The notes under the pieces were generated by a model, which saw only the letters and a program-made list of their open reading frames with translations, had not been told where the DNA came from and ran no database searches. Below, in pieces: positions 16,201-25,594 of a stretch of DNA of 64,000 nucleotides (within the stretch, counting starts at the first letter, position 1; every line of letters begins with the position of its first letter). Source of the stretch: CAWFXC01 sp963819735 (GTDB lineage: Bacteria > Actinomycetota > Acidimicrobiia > IMCC26256 > DASPTH01); contig CAWFXC010000001.1 of the NCBI GenBank assembly GCA_963819735.1, positions 806,001 through 870,000 of the forward strand, in the 5' to 3' direction. The position numbers were made by a program, and so were the translations under genes.

Positions 16201-17058
16201 TCAGCTCCGCTCGGGCTTGGGGGGCGGCCAGCCGGGGAGGAGTCCCAGTCGTTTGCAGAGACTCTGCGAGTACACGAGCGTGCCCGCGTGCTCCTCGGCA
16301 TCGGGCGACGTGCACAGCCAGGCGACGACCACGCCGGTGGCCTCCGGCGGCGCGCCGCGGAATCGGGCACTGAACTGCTCGTCGCTCGGTTTGTTGTTCA
16401 CGGTGAAGCCCGGGTCGACGTTGAAGGCGCGGATCCCGCGCGCCGCGTATTCGACGTGCACCTGGCCCGCGAGTCGGAGGAACGCCGCCTTCGACGCGCC
16501 GTAGCCCAGGCCCCAGCCGCCCTCGCCGGCCGGTGCGGGCGGATCCATGGTGGCGGTGGCCGACGCCATGTTCACGATGAACCCCCGGCCCCGTTCGATC
16601 ATCGACGGCAGCACGCGCTGGGTCAGGTAGAGCTGGTGGACGTAGTTGCCGACCACGAGCTTGGTGGCATCTTCGACAGTGAGGTCGAGCACGCGGTCCA
16701 TGCGGCCCGGCCCCTGGTAGATCGCGTTGTTGACCAACGCGTCGATCGGCCCCCACTGCTCGTGCACCGTGGCCACCGTGGCGTCGATCGACGCGAGATC
16801 GAGGAGATCCATCGCCACCGGCAGCGCCCGGCGCCCTTCGGCCTCGATGTCGGCCGCGGTCGACTCCAGGCTGCCCGCAACCTCGACCGTCTCGGGCGCG
16901 TCGCGCACCGAGCCGGGGGTCATCCGGCCGTCGCCTTCCCGCACGGTGCGCGCCGCGATGGCGACGTCGTATCCCTCGCGGGCGAGGGCGATGGCACTGG
17001 CCCGGCCGATGCCCCGACTCGCCCCGGTGACCAGCGCGATCGGTGTGGAAGTGCTCAT
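16201..17058 (-). CDS. SDR family oxidoreductase
   Basis: A 285-residue short-chain dehydrogenase with cofactor loop TGASRGIGRA (11-20), VNNAIYQG replacing the usual NNAG, and the active-site YGASK. A long insertion after AARTVREGDG (about residues 40-66) is typical of a subgroup of actinobacterial SDRs; the SDR at 25595 has a similar insertion. The N-terminal ATG at 17058 is the only sensible start. It is followed 2 bases later by the alcohol dehydrogenase gene, so the two form one unit that could interconvert alcohols and ketones in a common path. Confidence 0.85.
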   Translation of the reverse strand: MSTSTPIALVTGASRGIGRASAIALAREGYDVAIAARTVREGDGRMTPGSVRDAPETVEVAGSLESTAADIEAEGRRALPVAMDLLDLASIDATVATVHEQWGPIDALVNNAIYQGPGRMDRVLDLTVEDATKLVVGNYVHQLYLTQRVLPSMIERGRGFIVNMASATATMDPPAPAGEGGWGLGYGASKAAFLRLAGQVHVEYAARGIRAFNVDPGFTVNNKPSDEQFSARFRGAPPEATGVVVAWLCTSPDAEEHAGTLVYSQSLCKRLGLLPGWPPPKPERS

Positions 17059-17140
17059 GGTCGCGGAGGCTACTCAGCACGGACCGCCCCCGCTGGACCA
17101 GACTCCCAGCGTTCTCTTCTTCTACTTCACGGGAGGCGCG

Positions 17141-17923
17141 GTGGCGGGACGGCAGCAAGACGGACGGCTGCAAGACAAGGTCGTGGTGGTGGCGGGCGGC
17201 GCGACCGGTATCGGCGCGACGACCGCGGCCCGGATGGCGCGTGAAGGCGCGCGGGTCGTGGTGGGCGACCTCAACGCGGCCGGCGCCGACGAGACGGTTG
17301 CCGCGATCAACGCCGCCGGCGGTGACGCGATCTCGGTGTCGTTCGACATCTCCGACGAGGCCGCGGTCGGCGAGCTCTTCGCCGCCGCGGTCGCGCGGTA
17401 CGGCGGGGTCGACCACCTGTTCAACGTCGCCGCCGACTTGTCGGCCGACTGTCTCGGGCGCGACACCGACATCGTCGACCTCGGCCTCGACGTGTGGGAC
17501 CACACGATGGCGGTGAACCTGCGCGGCTTCGTGCTCACGATGCGCGTGGCGATCCCGCTGATGATCGAACGCGGCGGGGGCGCGATCGTGAACACGAGCT
17601 CGGTGGCCGCGTTCGTGGGCGAACCCCAACGACCGTCGTACGCGGCGGCCAAGGCCGCGATCAACGCACTGACGCGCCACGTGGCGTCCCGCTGGGGCCG
17701 CGACGGGATCCGCTGCAACTCCGTCGCCCCCGGCCTGATCGTGGCCCATCCCGAGAAGCTGGTGGGCAACGAGTTCTGGGAAGGCCTGCGGGAACGCAAC
17801 CCGTCGGGGCGCCTCGGCGTGTCCGACGACATCGCGTCCACCGTGGTGTTCCTCCTGTCCGACGACGCGTCGTACGTGAACGGCCAGGTCCACCGCGTCG
17901 ACGGCGGGATCATGATGGTGTGA
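17141..17923 (+). CDS. SDR family oxidoreductase
   Basis: A 260-residue classical SDR: AGGATGIGATTA cofactor loop around residues 20-31, DLNAAGADE after the second strand (NAD preference suggested by the aspartate), serine in NTSSVAAFVG, YAAAK active site, and a normal C-terminal GQVHRVDGG. GTG at 17141 follows GGGAGG at 17131-17136. It is divergent from the SDR/ADH unit and is followed after 10 bases by the F420 oxidoreductase-crotonase gene, so 17141-21497 probably forms one plus-strand operon. Confidence 0.85.
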   Translation: MAGRQQDGRLQDKVVVVAGGATGIGATTAARMAREGARVVVGDLNAAGADETVAAINAAGGDAISVSFDISDEAAVGELFAAAVARYGGVDHLFNVAADLSADCLGRDTDIVDLGLDVWDHTMAVNLRGFVLTMRVAIPLMIERGGGAIVNTSSVAAFVGEPQRPSYAAAKAAINALTRHVASRWGRDGIRCNSVAPGLIVAHPEKLVGNEFWEGLRERNPSGRLGVSDDIASTVVFLLSDDASYVNGQVHRVDGGIMMV

Positions 17924-17933
17924 AGATGCACCC

Positions 17934-19766
17934 ATGAGACTCGGATACCTCCTCAGCGCCTGGGACGGCGCCCAGCTCAAGCTCCCGGTCGAACGCGTGC
18001 AGTTGGCCGAGCGCCTGGGCTACGACTCCGTGTGGTCGAGCGAGGCCTACGGCGCCGAGGCGTTGAGCCCGCTCGCCTACCTGGCCGCCGTCACCGACCG
18101 GATCCGCCTCGGCACGTCGGTCGTGCAGCTCGCGGCCCGCACCCCGGCGGCGACGGCCATGGGCTTCGCCACCATCGACGAACTGGCCGGGCGCGGCCGG
18201 GTCATCGCCGGGCTCGGCCTGTCGGGGCCGCAGATCGTCGAGGGTTGGTATGGGCAGCCGTGGGCGAAGCCCATCGCCCGCACGCGCGACACCGTCGCCA
18301 TCATGCGCCAGATCTTCCGGCGCGAGGGCCCGGTGAAGTACGACGGCGACGCCATCTCACTCCCCTACAACGGGCCCGACTCGTCGGGGCTCGGCAAACC
18401 GCTCAAGTCGATCCTGCACATGAACCCCGACATCCCGATCTACCTCGCCGCCGGGGGCCCCGCCAATGTGAAGCTCACCGCCGAAGTGGCCGACGGCTGG
18501 ATGCCGATGGGATTCGATCCGCACAACGCGGCGTCGTTCCGGCCACTCCTCGAAGCGGGTGCGGCGCGCTCCGGTCGCGACCTCGCCACGCTCGAGGTGC
18601 AGGCGGGCACCAGTGTGACCATCACCGACGACGTCGCGGGGACGATCGCGAAGTCGAAGCCGATGCTCGGCCTCTACATCGGCGGCATGGGTTCGCGCGA
18701 CCGCAACTTCCACAAGGACGCGATGACCCGGCGGGGCTACGGCGAGGCAGCCGAGCGCATTCAAGAGCTCTTCCTCGCCGGACGACGCGAGGAGGCGATC
18801 GCCGCGGTGCCCGATCAGTTCATCGACGATGGCGGGCTCATCGGCTCGCCCGCTCGCATCCGCGAACGGTTCGAACCGTGGACGCGATGCGGGATCACCG
18901 GCCTCACCATCCGCACCGATCAGGACGAAGCGCTCGAGCTGATGGCCGACATCGTCGGGACGCGTGGAGTCGTGAGCGCGAACGAAGTCCTCCTCGTCGA
19001 CGACCCCGCGCCGCGCGTGCGCCGGCTCACCCTGAACCGGCCCGAGAAGCGGAATGCGATCAGCAACGAGCTGCGCGGTGCGGTGTTCGACGCGCTCCAC
19101 GTCGCCGACCGCGACCCGACCGTCGGCGTGACCATCATCCGCGGTGCGGGCCCGTGCTTCTCGTCGGGCTACGACCTGAAGTCGAACCTGTCGGAGAACC
19201 GGCCCTCCTACACACCCGGTGGCGATGGCACGTGGTCGCGTCACGTCACCGAGGGCTGGACCGGTATGTGGGATCTGGCCAAGCCGGTGATCGCGCAGGT
19301 GCACGGATACGCGATGGCGGGCGGGAGCGAGCTCGCCGCCGCGTGCGACCTCGTGTACGTGGCCGAGGACGCGACGTTCAGCTACCCGGTCGTGCGGGTG
19401 CTGAGCCCTCCCGACTTCCAGTTCCACCCGTGGTTGGTCGGCATGCGCGCGGCGATGGAGCTCATGCTCACCGGCGACGCGATCGACGGCGTGGAGGCCG
19501 TCCGCATCGGCATGGCCAACCGTGCCTTCCCCGCCGCCGAGCTCGAGGCGGAGGTGCTGGCGATGGCGCAGCGCATCGCCGAGATCCCCTCCGACCTGCT
19601 CCAGATCAACAAGCGGACGATCCACCGGGCCATGGAGCACAAGGGGGTCCGCACCGCCACCCGGGCCGGGTCGGAGCTGCAGGGCCTGGCCAGCAACCTC
19701 GCCACCACGAAGGCGTTCGCCCAGGACCCGTCGGCCGCGGTGAAGCAGGCGGCGCGCCGGGAATGA
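17934..19766 (+). CDS. F420-type LLM oxidoreductase fused in frame to a crotonase
   Basis: A single 610-residue open frame. Residues 1-340 form an Rv3520c-like luciferase-family oxidoreductase (MRLGYLLSAW..., GLGLSGPQIVEGWYGQP, LYIGGMGSRDRNFHKD). Residues 347-610 form a complete enoyl-CoA hydratase (LNRPEKRNAIS, CFSSGYDLKS, GYAMAGGSELAAACDLVYVA). The linker is only about 6 residues (18955-18971). Base 18972 is a GTG that would start the crotonase alone, and a TGA overlaps it in the +1 frame. Deleting one G from GGG at 18957-18959 would separate the two genes with the GTGA overlap usual here. So this is either a real fusion or an inserted base. The paralogue at 34723 ends naturally at the junction point. 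Confidence 0.7.
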   Translation: MRLGYLLSAWDGAQLKLPVERVQLAERLGYDSVWSSEAYGAEALSPLAYLAAVTDRIRLGTSVVQLAARTPAATAMGFATIDELAGRGRVIAGLGLSGPQIVEGWYGQPWAKPIARTRDTVAIMRQIFRREGPVKYDGDAISLPYNGPDSSGLGKPLKSILHMNPDIPIYLAAGGPANVKLTAEVADGWMPMGFDPHNAASFRPLLEAGAARSGRDLATLEVQAGTSVTITDDVAGTIAKSKPMLGLYIGGMGSRDRNFHKDAMTRRGYGEAAERIQELFLAGRREEAIAAVPDQFIDDGGLIGSPARIRERFEPWTRCGITGLTIRTDQDEALELMADIVGTRGVVSANEVLLVDDPAPRVRRLTLNRPEKRNAISNELRGAVFDALHVADRDPTVGVTIIRGAGPCFSSGYDLKSNLSENRPSYTPGGDGTWSRHVTEGWTGMWDLAKPVIAQVHGYAMAGGSELAAACDLVYVAEDATFSYPVVRVLSPPDFQFHPWLVGMRAAMELMLTGDAIDGVEAVRIGMANRAFPAAELEAEVLAMAQRIAEIPSDLLQINKRTIHRAMEHKGVRTATRAGSELQGLASNLATTKAFAQDPSAAVKQAARRE

Positions 19767-20881
19767 GCACTCGCGTCACGACGTCGACGCGCGACCTCAC
19801 CGACACGCGTCATCGCCTCGAGACCTGGTTCGCCGCGCACCTCCCGGGCGCGTCCGCGGTGCACGTCTCCGAGCCCACGTCACCCGGCGCCACCGGGATG
19901 TCGAGCGAGACGCTGCTGTTCGACCTCGCGTGGACCGACCCCGGCGGAGCACACACCGAGGCCCTCGTCGCGCGGATCGCGCCCGATCCCGTGAACGTGC
20001 CGGTGTTCCCCGATTACGACTTCCAGTCGCAGTTCGACGTGATGCGGCTGGTGGGCGCGCACACTGATGTGCCGGTACCCGCGGTGCGTCACGTCGAGCT
20101 CGACCCGACGGCCCTCGGCGCGCCGTTCCTGGTGATGGAACGGCGCTACGGCGTGGTGCCGCCCGACGTGATGCCGTACAACTTCGGCAACACTTGGTTG
20201 TTCGACGCGAGGCGCGAGGAGCAGGCCCGCCTGCAGTCGCGCACCATCTCCGTGCTCGCCGAACTGCACGCGGTCGAGCACCCGGAGTCGACGTTCCCCT
20301 TCCTGGTGCTCGACCGACCCGAGCCCACCGCGCTGGGTCGCCACCTGGGCGACTGGTGGGCGTACTACGAGTGGATCGTGCGCGACGGCCTCCGCTCGCC
20401 GCTGCTGGAGCGGTGCCGGGCCTGGCTGGAGGAGCACTGGCCGGTCGACGAAGGTTCCACGGTGTTCAACTGGGGCGACGCCCGCATCGGCAACGTGATG
20501 TACGACGACTTCACCCCGGTCGCGGTGCTCGACTGGGAGATGGCCACGCTGGCGAACCGCGAGGTCGAAGTCGCGTACCTGATCTACATGCACCGCAACT
20601 TCGAGGACGCGGCCGCCGGCCACGGATTCGCCGGCATGCCGCACTTCCTCCGCGCCGACGACGTGCTCACCGAGTACGAGAAGGTCAGCGGCTACACGCC
20701 GCGCGACTTCGAGTTCTACGCCATGTGGAACGCGACCCGGTACGGCTTCATCTCCGCGCAGTGTGGCCGGCGAGCCGTGCACTTCGGCGAGCGCGCGATG
20801 CCCGACGACGTCGACGACCTGCTCATGAACCGCGACGCCATCGAACGGATGCTGGCCGGTACGTATTGGTCCTCGCTGTAG
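19763..20881 (+). CDS. Phosphotransferase family protein (APH fold)
   Basis: A 372-residue aminoglycoside-phosphotransferase/ACAD10-type kinase fold. The catalytic loop FNWGDARIGNVMYDD near residues 234-248 and the DFG-equivalent VAVLDWEMATL just after are clear. In fatty-acid and steroid clusters this family sits next to acyl-CoA dehydrogenases and is thought to phosphorylate hydroxy-acyl substrates; antibiotic resistance is unlikely here. ATG at 19763 overlaps the crotonase stop by ATGA. A second member occurs at 50723. Confidence 0.8.
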   Translation: MSTRVTTSTRDLTDTRHRLETWFAAHLPGASAVHVSEPTSPGATGMSSETLLFDLAWTDPGGAHTEALVARIAPDPVNVPVFPDYDFQSQFDVMRLVGAHTDVPVPAVRHVELDPTALGAPFLVMERRYGVVPPDVMPYNFGNTWLFDARREEQARLQSRTISVLAELHAVEHPESTFPFLVLDRPEPTALGRHLGDWWAYYEWIVRDGLRSPLLERCRAWLEEHWPVDEGSTVFNWGDARIGNVMYDDFTPVAVLDWEMATLANREVEVAYLIYMHRNFEDAAAGHGFAGMPHFLRADDVLTEYEKVSGYTPRDFEFYAMWNATRYGFISAQCGRRAVHFGERAMPDDVDDLLMNRDAIERMLAGTYWSSL

Positions 20882-20897
20882 CAAGAACGGAGCCGAC

Positions 20898-21497
20898 ATG
20901 ACCGAGTTCTTCCCCCTGGCCCACGGGCAGCGTGCGCACCGCTACCTCAAGCCCGATCCGGTGCCCGAGGGGCTCATCGAGCAGATCCTCGACGTGGCCA
21001 CCAAGGCGCCGAGCGGACAGAACAAGCAGCCCTGGGTGTTCGTGGTGGTGCAGGATCCCGACGTTCGGGCCGCGATCGCCGAGCACGCACGCGTGCTGTG
21101 GGAGAAATTCGCCCGCGACTACTCGCGACCGGAGGTCGACACCTACCAGTGGAGCGACACCGACGCCTGGGCCACCGGCGCGTTCGCGCAGGCGCCGGTG
21201 ATGATCGTCGTGTGCGGCGACACCAACGAGATGGACGCCGCGCTCCTCGGGAGCTCGATCTTCCCCGCGGTGCAGAACATCCTGCTCGCCGCGCTCGACC
21301 TCGGCCTCGGCTCGCTGCTCAGCAGTCTGCCGGTCGTGTCGGCCGACGACGCCCGCGCCATCCTGTCGCTGCCCGAGCACGTCGTGCCGCTGGCCGTCGT
21401 GCCCGTCGGCTGGCCGGAACGCACGCTGGGCCCGCCCAAGCGGATCCCGTTCGTGGAGAAGACCCACCGCGACCGTTACGGCACGCCCTGGCGATGA
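20898..21497 (+). CDS. Nitroreductase family protein
   Basis: A 199-residue FMN-binding nitroreductase-fold protein. HGQRAHRYLKPDPVP (9-23) and TKAPSGQNKQPWVFVVV (35-51) are the two family signatures for flavin binding; SSIFPAVQNILLAALDLGLGS is the dimer helix. It reduces an unknown substrate with NAD(P)H. It starts 16 bases after the phosphotransferase with GAACGGAG as a possible RBS, and is the last gene of the plus-strand run before convergent transcription at 21522. Confidence 0.85.
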   Translation: MTEFFPLAHGQRAHRYLKPDPVPEGLIEQILDVATKAPSGQNKQPWVFVVVQDPDVRAAIAEHARVLWEKFARDYSRPEVDTYQWSDTDAWATGAFAQAPVMIVVCGDTNEMDAALLGSSIFPAVQNILLAALDLGLGSLLSSLPVVSADDARAILSLPEHVVPLAVVPVGWPERTLGPPKRIPFVEKTHRDRYGTPWR

Positions 21498-21521
21498 AGG
21501 GCTGCGAGCGCGATCGGGTGC

Positions 21522-22472
21522 TCAGCGCCCGGTCAGGTGCTCGCGCAGGAACTTGCGGAACGCGCCGGTGCTGTAGTTCTCGTGCTGCTCGCCCCACGCC
21601 TCGACGCCGTCGATGTCCCAACGCACGAGGTAATTCCAACCGGCCAGGTTCTCGTTGCAGAAGTTGATGAACCGGCTGACGCACTCACCTTCGGCGTGCA
21701 GCTCGCGCCCCAGCTCGTCGACGCCCTCCATGAGCACACGCGTCACCGTGCCGGTCTCGTGATCACGGGCGAGGATGGCGCGGCGTCCCTTGGTCAACCG
21801 CGAGAGCTCGCCGTCGCGGATCTGGAAGCCCATGATGATCGGGTAGTCCTCGGTGACGTTGGCGGTGATCGCCTGGAACGCGACCGTGTCCGACGTCGCG
21901 TGGCTGTAGGGCATCTCGGTCGCGGTGTAGCTCGCGGCGTGCAGCAGATACGGCCCGAACTGGGTGCGGGGACCCCACGACCGGTCGCGCGCCCCGTACG
22001 AATCGACCGCGATGGTCTCGCCGTCGAGCACGAGGGTGCCGGTGAACCGACCGAGCTGGTCGAGGTGGCCGGCCTCGGGGCTCGACGTCTTCGTCGACAG
22101 CGGATCCATGATCGCGGTGAACCGGAGATCGATGGCGATGTCGTCGGCGTCGGGATCGCGGTACGAGAGGTCGTACACGCGCTGCGACTCGACCGTGCGG
22201 TAGGTGATGCCGTTTGCGAGCTCGCAGTTCGACAACGGCCCGTCGGGCATCGGGAGGTGCCAGAACTGCTTGAAGTACCGGCAGTTCCACGGCAGGTCGC
22301 CCTGGTCGTCCCAGACGAACACCGCCGCCGAGCACACGTGCTGGTTCGGCCGGAAGAACGGGTAGAACCAGCCGGCCAGTCGCCGTTCGGGGACCGAGAA
22401 CGCGTACCAGCTGGTCTCGCTCCAGAACGGGTCGTCGGTCGCGGGCGTGTGGAACTCGTCGTCGGGATGCAC
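21522..22472 (-). CDS. AttH/DUF7064-like protein, function unknown
   Basis: About 316 residues from a GTG at 22472. The segments DDPFWSETSWYAFSVPERRL, YPFFRPNQHVCSAAVFVWDD and a central FTGTLVLDGETIAVDSYGARDRSWG resemble the lipocalin-like AttH/hydroxyneurosporene-synthase-related family often labelled DUF7064/DUF7065 that accompanies steroid and terpenoid catabolic genes. No enzyme activity is established that I know of. The start is uncertain: sequence further upstream in this frame (to 22610) overlaps the amidohydrolase and is low-complexity. It lies 16 bases after that gene, probably cotranscribed. Confidence 0.6.
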   Translation of the reverse strand: MHPDDEFHTPATDDPFWSETSWYAFSVPERRLAGWFYPFFRPNQHVCSAAVFVWDDQGDLPWNCRYFKQFWHLPMPDGPLSNCELANGITYRTVESQRVYDLSYRDPDADDIAIDLRFTAIMDPLSTKTSSPEAGHLDQLGRFTGTLVLDGETIAVDSYGARDRSWGPRTQFGPYLLHAASYTATEMPYSHATSDTVAFQAITANVTEDYPIIMGFQIRDGELSRLTKGRRAILARDHETGTVTRVLMEGVDELGRELHAEGECVSRFINFCNENLAGWNYLVRWDIDGVEAWGEQHENYSTGAFRKFLREHLTGR

Positions 22473-22488
22473 GGCGGCGCAGCTCGGG

Positions 22489-24234
22489 TCAGCGGGCGCC
22501 GCGGACGAGGCGCCCGGGGCGGGCGCCGGTGTCGACGCCGTGGCGACGGGTGATCTCGCCGCTGACGATGGTGGCTTCGTAGCCGTCGGCCTCCTGCAGC
22601 AGGCGCGCACCGCCCGCGGGAAGGTCGTGAGCGACGCGGGGCATGCGCAGTGCGAGCCGGTCGAAGTCGATCACGTTGAGGTCGGCCTTCTTGCCCGCTT
22701 CGATCACGCCGCGGTCGCCGAGCCCGTAGAGCGCGGCGGTGTCACTCGTCTGCTTCTTCACCAGGTACTCGAGCGGGAGCCGCTCGCCTCTCGTGCGGTC
22801 ACGCGCCCAGTGGGTGAGCAGGAACGTCGGGATCGACGCGTCACAGATCAGGCCGCAGTGCGCGCCGCCGTCGGACAGACCGGAGACGCCGCCGGGGTGG
22901 AGGAGCATCTCCCGGATCGCGTCGTGGTTGCGCTCGGCGTAGTTGAAGAACGGGAGCATGAGCAGGTGCTGCGCGCCGTGCTCGAGCATCACGTCGTAGA
23001 GCATGGTGAGCGGATCGACGCCCGCCGCCGCGGCCAGCGCGGCGATCGTGCGGTCGGGAGTGGGCTCGTACACCGGCGGGTCGCCGAGGGAGTAGAGCCG
23101 GTCGAGCGAGTGCTGCACCATCAGGTACATGCCGTCGTAGAGGACCGACGGGTCGGGCGGGACGTCGTCCTCCGACAGGATCTGCGCCCGCACGTCGGGC
23201 CTTGCCAGCTCGGCGAGCAGCTCGTCGGGCGACAGCCGCGCCGCGAGGGCACGATACGTGGGCCGGCCCGCGAACGCGTGGCGAGTCGGGAAGCCGAGCA
23301 GCATTCCGAACGGACGCGCCGCGACCTGCGGCACGACCTGCGCGCCGGCTTCGTGCGCGCGCAGTGACTCGTCCATGAGCGCGCGCCACGCGTCGGGTGC
23401 GGAATCGATCTGCAGCAACGTGAACGACACCGGCATGCCGACGTCGTCCGACAGGCGGCGCATCCACCCCATCTCCTGCTCGGGGGCGAGCAGATCCTCA
23501 CCCGCCGCGCCGAGCGGCGCGAGCTCGAACACCGATCGGCCCCCGCGGGCCATCGCCCGACCCAGCGCGAACAACTCGTCCTCGGCCGCGAACGTGCCCG
23601 GTACCGGGCGACCGTCCATCGCGCGGTGCCCGAGTGTGCGCGAGGTGGAGAACCCGAGCGCGCCGGCTTCGATCCCCGCCTGCACGATCGCCGCCATCGC
23701 CGCGATGTCGTCGGGCGTTGCCGGCTCGTTGGCCGCGCCGCGCTCCCCCATCGCGTACGCCCGCACCGCGCCGTGCGAGATCTGCCCGGCGACGTCGACC
23801 GCGAACGTCCGCGTGTCGAGCGCGTCGAGATACTCGGGGTAGGTCTCCCAACTCCAGTCGATGCCCTCGGTGAGAGCGGTGCCGGGGATGTCCTCCACGC
23901 CCTCCATCAGGCTGATGAGCCACTTCTCGGTACCCGGGCGCACGGGCGCGAACCCGACACCGCAGTTGCCGGTGACCACCGTGGTCACCCCGTGCCCCGA
24001 CGACGGGTCGAGCAGCGGGTCCCACGTGGCCTGGCCGTCGTAGTGCGTGTGGATGTCGACCCAGCCGGGAGTCACCAACCGGCCGGTGGCGTCGATGGTC
24101 TCGGCCGCCTCACCCTCGAGCCCGCTGGGTGCGACGGCGACGATCACGCCGTCCTTCACCGCGACGTCACCGGTGAACCGGTCGGCACCCGACCCGTCGA
24201 CGATCGTGCCGTTGGCGATCTTCAGGTCGTACAT
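22489..24234 (-). CDS. N-acyl-D-amino-acid deacylase-like amidohydrolase
   Basis: A 581-residue amidohydrolase-3 family enzyme. The N-terminal small beta domain [20 protein letters not shown] leads into the metal motif DIHTHYDGQ (60-68, H62/H64); [11 protein letters not shown] and [16 protein letters not shown] are further family motifs, and NVIDFDRL with [11 protein letters not shown] closes the C-terminal beta domain. Proteins of this type are often misnamed D-aminoacylases in actinobacterial degradation clusters; the real substrate is unknown. It lies downstream of the P450 gene (49-base gap) and upstream of the DUF7064-like gene on the same strand. Confidence 0.85.
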   Translation of the reverse strand: MYDLKIANGTIVDGSGADRFTGDVAVKDGVIVAVAPSGLEGEAAETIDATGRLVTPGWVDIHTHYDGQATWDPLLDPSSGHGVTTVVTGNCGVGFAPVRPGTEKWLISLMEGVEDIPGTALTEGIDWSWETYPEYLDALDTRTFAVDVAGQISHGAVRAYAMGERGAANEPATPDDIAAMAAIVQAGIEAGALGFSTSRTLGHRAMDGRPVPGTFAAEDELFALGRAMARGGRSVFELAPLGAAGEDLLAPEQEMGWMRRLSDDVGMPVSFTLLQIDSAPDAWRALMDESLRAHEAGAQVVPQVAARPFGMLLGFPTRHAFAGRPTYRALAARLSPDELLAELARPDVRAQILSEDDVPPDPSVLYDGMYLMVQHSLDRLYSLGDPPVYEPTPDRTIAALAAAAGVDPLTMLYDVMLEHGAQHLLMLPFFNYAERNHDAIREMLLHPGGVSGLSDGGAHCGLICDASIPTFLLTHWARDRTRGERLPLEYLVKKQTSDTAALYGLGDRGVIEAGKKADLNVIDFDRLALRMPRVAHDLPAGGARLLQEADGYEATIVSGEITRRHGVDTGARPGRLVRGAR

Positions 24235-24283
24235 GAGGCGCTTCTCTCTCGTGACGTTCGTGGCTTGCGTGGTGTTCGTGGGT

Positions 24284-25474
24284 TCAGGCGAGGTCGAACT
24301 GGACGGTCGCGGCGCGCAGACCGTTGACGAATGCGTTCGGCATGTACTCGATCTCGGTGCCGGGCTTCACCCGCACGTTGCGGAACCGCCGCACGAACTC
24401 GTCGAAGAACATCTTGATCTCGAGCCGGGCCAGCGCCGCCCCGAGGCAGAAGTGCGTGCCGAAACCGAACGCGATGTGGTGGTTGGTGGCGCGGGTCACG
24501 TCGAAGGTCTCGGGATCGGTGAAGTGCGCCGGATCGCGGTTCGCCGACGGGTACATCAGCACGACCTGCTGGCCCTTGCGGATGGTGGTGCCACTCAGCT
24601 CGTAGTCGACCGTCGCCACCCGGCACATGTTGAGCACCGGCGTGACCCACCGGATGAACTCCTCGGTGGCGACGGTCATGTCGGCCCCGTCGACGAGCAA
24701 CTGGAACTGGTCGGGCCGCGCCGCCAGCTCGAGGATGGTGCGGCCGATGACGGTACGCGTGGTCTCGGCACCACCGTCGAGCAGCAGCAGGCAGTCGGAG
24801 ATCACCGGGTCGAGCCCGATGTGCTCGCCGTCGATCTCCGCCTTCGACCAGATCGACATGATGTCGTCGGCCGGGCACGCGCGCTTCTCCTCGTAGAGCT
24901 CCGCGCACGCACCTGCGAATTCGATCGCGGCGTAGATCACGTCGTCGGTCGCGGCGCGGGGCCCGCCGCCGCCCACGATCGTGCGTTCCGACCACTCCTT
25001 GAGCTTGGGCCACATCTCGTGCGGGTAGCCGAGGAGCAGGCCGATCATCTGCGCCGGCAGCGGCGCCGCCAGCTCCTCGATGATCTCCGCCTCGCCGTGC
25101 GGCGCAACCGCGTCGAGTAGAGAGTCGATCGCCTCCTGGATGTGCCCTTCCCACGCCAGCACCGTCTTCGGCGTGAAGCGGCGGGCGACGAGCTTGCGGC
25201 GCTGCGTGTGCACCGGATCATCCAGCCCGATGATCGACGGATCGGCCGGGAGGTTCGGCCGGTAGCCGCCCTTCTCGGTGTCGGAGTTGATGAAGACGTC
25301 CTTCGCCTTCTCGATCTCGAGGATGTCGTCGTACCGGGAGATGCCCCAGAGCTCGTTCATCTCGTCCCAGTAGACCGGCGCGTTCTCCCGCAACCACGCG
25401 TAGGTGGGATACGGATTGGTCGTGTAGAGCTCCCCGTCGAGGAGGTCGATCACACGCGGTTCGGCCACGGCCAT
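24284..25474 (-). CDS. Cytochrome P450, CYP142/CYP125-like
   Basis: A 396-residue soluble bacterial P450. The I-helix oxygen-activation motif GGAETT is at 234-239, the ExxR motif in EEFIRWVTP, and the heme loop FGFGTHFCLG with ligand C343. The segment WVTPVLNMCRVATVDYELSG, the SANRDPAHFTDPETFDV stretch and the GL(D)DPVHTQRRKLVARRFTP region resemble CYP142 (Rv3518c), the cholesterol 26-hydroxylase, more than general P450s; this is recollection, not alignment. It would hydroxylate a sterol or terpenoid side chain and needs ferredoxin partners not encoded here. Confidence 0.85.
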   Translation of the reverse strand: MAVAEPRVIDLLDGELYTTNPYPTYAWLRENAPVYWDEMNELWGISRYDDILEIEKAKDVFINSDTEKGGYRPNLPADPSIIGLDDPVHTQRRKLVARRFTPKTVLAWEGHIQEAIDSLLDAVAPHGEAEIIEELAAPLPAQMIGLLLGYPHEMWPKLKEWSERTIVGGGGPRAATDDVIYAAIEFAGACAELYEEKRACPADDIMSIWSKAEIDGEHIGLDPVISDCLLLLDGGAETTRTVIGRTILELAARPDQFQLLVDGADMTVATEEFIRWVTPVLNMCRVATVDYELSGTTIRKGQQVVLMYPSANRDPAHFTDPETFDVTRATNHHIAFGFGTHFCLGAALARLEIKMFFDEFVRRFRNVRVKPGTEIEYMPNAFVNGLRAATVQFDLA

Positions 25475-25551
25475 GGGGAAGTCCTCACTTCGCTCGGTCG
25501 AGCTTCGATGCTAACGCCGGGCTCGACCGCGGCGCCCCACGCCCACGCCGG

Positions 25552-25590
25552 TTCGCGGCGCCAGTTCGCGGCGCCAGTTCGCGGCGCCAG
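25552..25590. repeat. Three tandem copies of a 13-base unit
   Basis: TTCGCGGCGCCAG is repeated exactly three times (25552-25564, 25565-25577, 25578-25590) right after the stop of the minus-strand SDR gene, and a partial fourth copy (TTCGC) runs up to the stop codon. Each unit contains the palindrome GGCGCC. It lies in the 120-base gap before the P450 gene. Confidence 0.8.
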
Positions 25591-25594
25591 TTCG

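Noticed and set aside
15029..17980. A 983-codon minus-strand frame covering ADH and SDR genes
   Set aside because: It contains the ADH in frame but reads through the SDR region in a wrong frame; its length results from absent stops in GC-rich DNA and the C-terminal frame slip.
19763..20881. Aminoglycoside resistance kinase
   Set aside because: The APH fold is present but the gene is coupled to a crotonase and an F420 enzyme; this subgroup travels with acyl-CoA genes.
25552..25590. Triple 13-base repeat considered as a CRISPR array
   Set aside because: Units are directly adjacent with no spacers and no cas genes are present.
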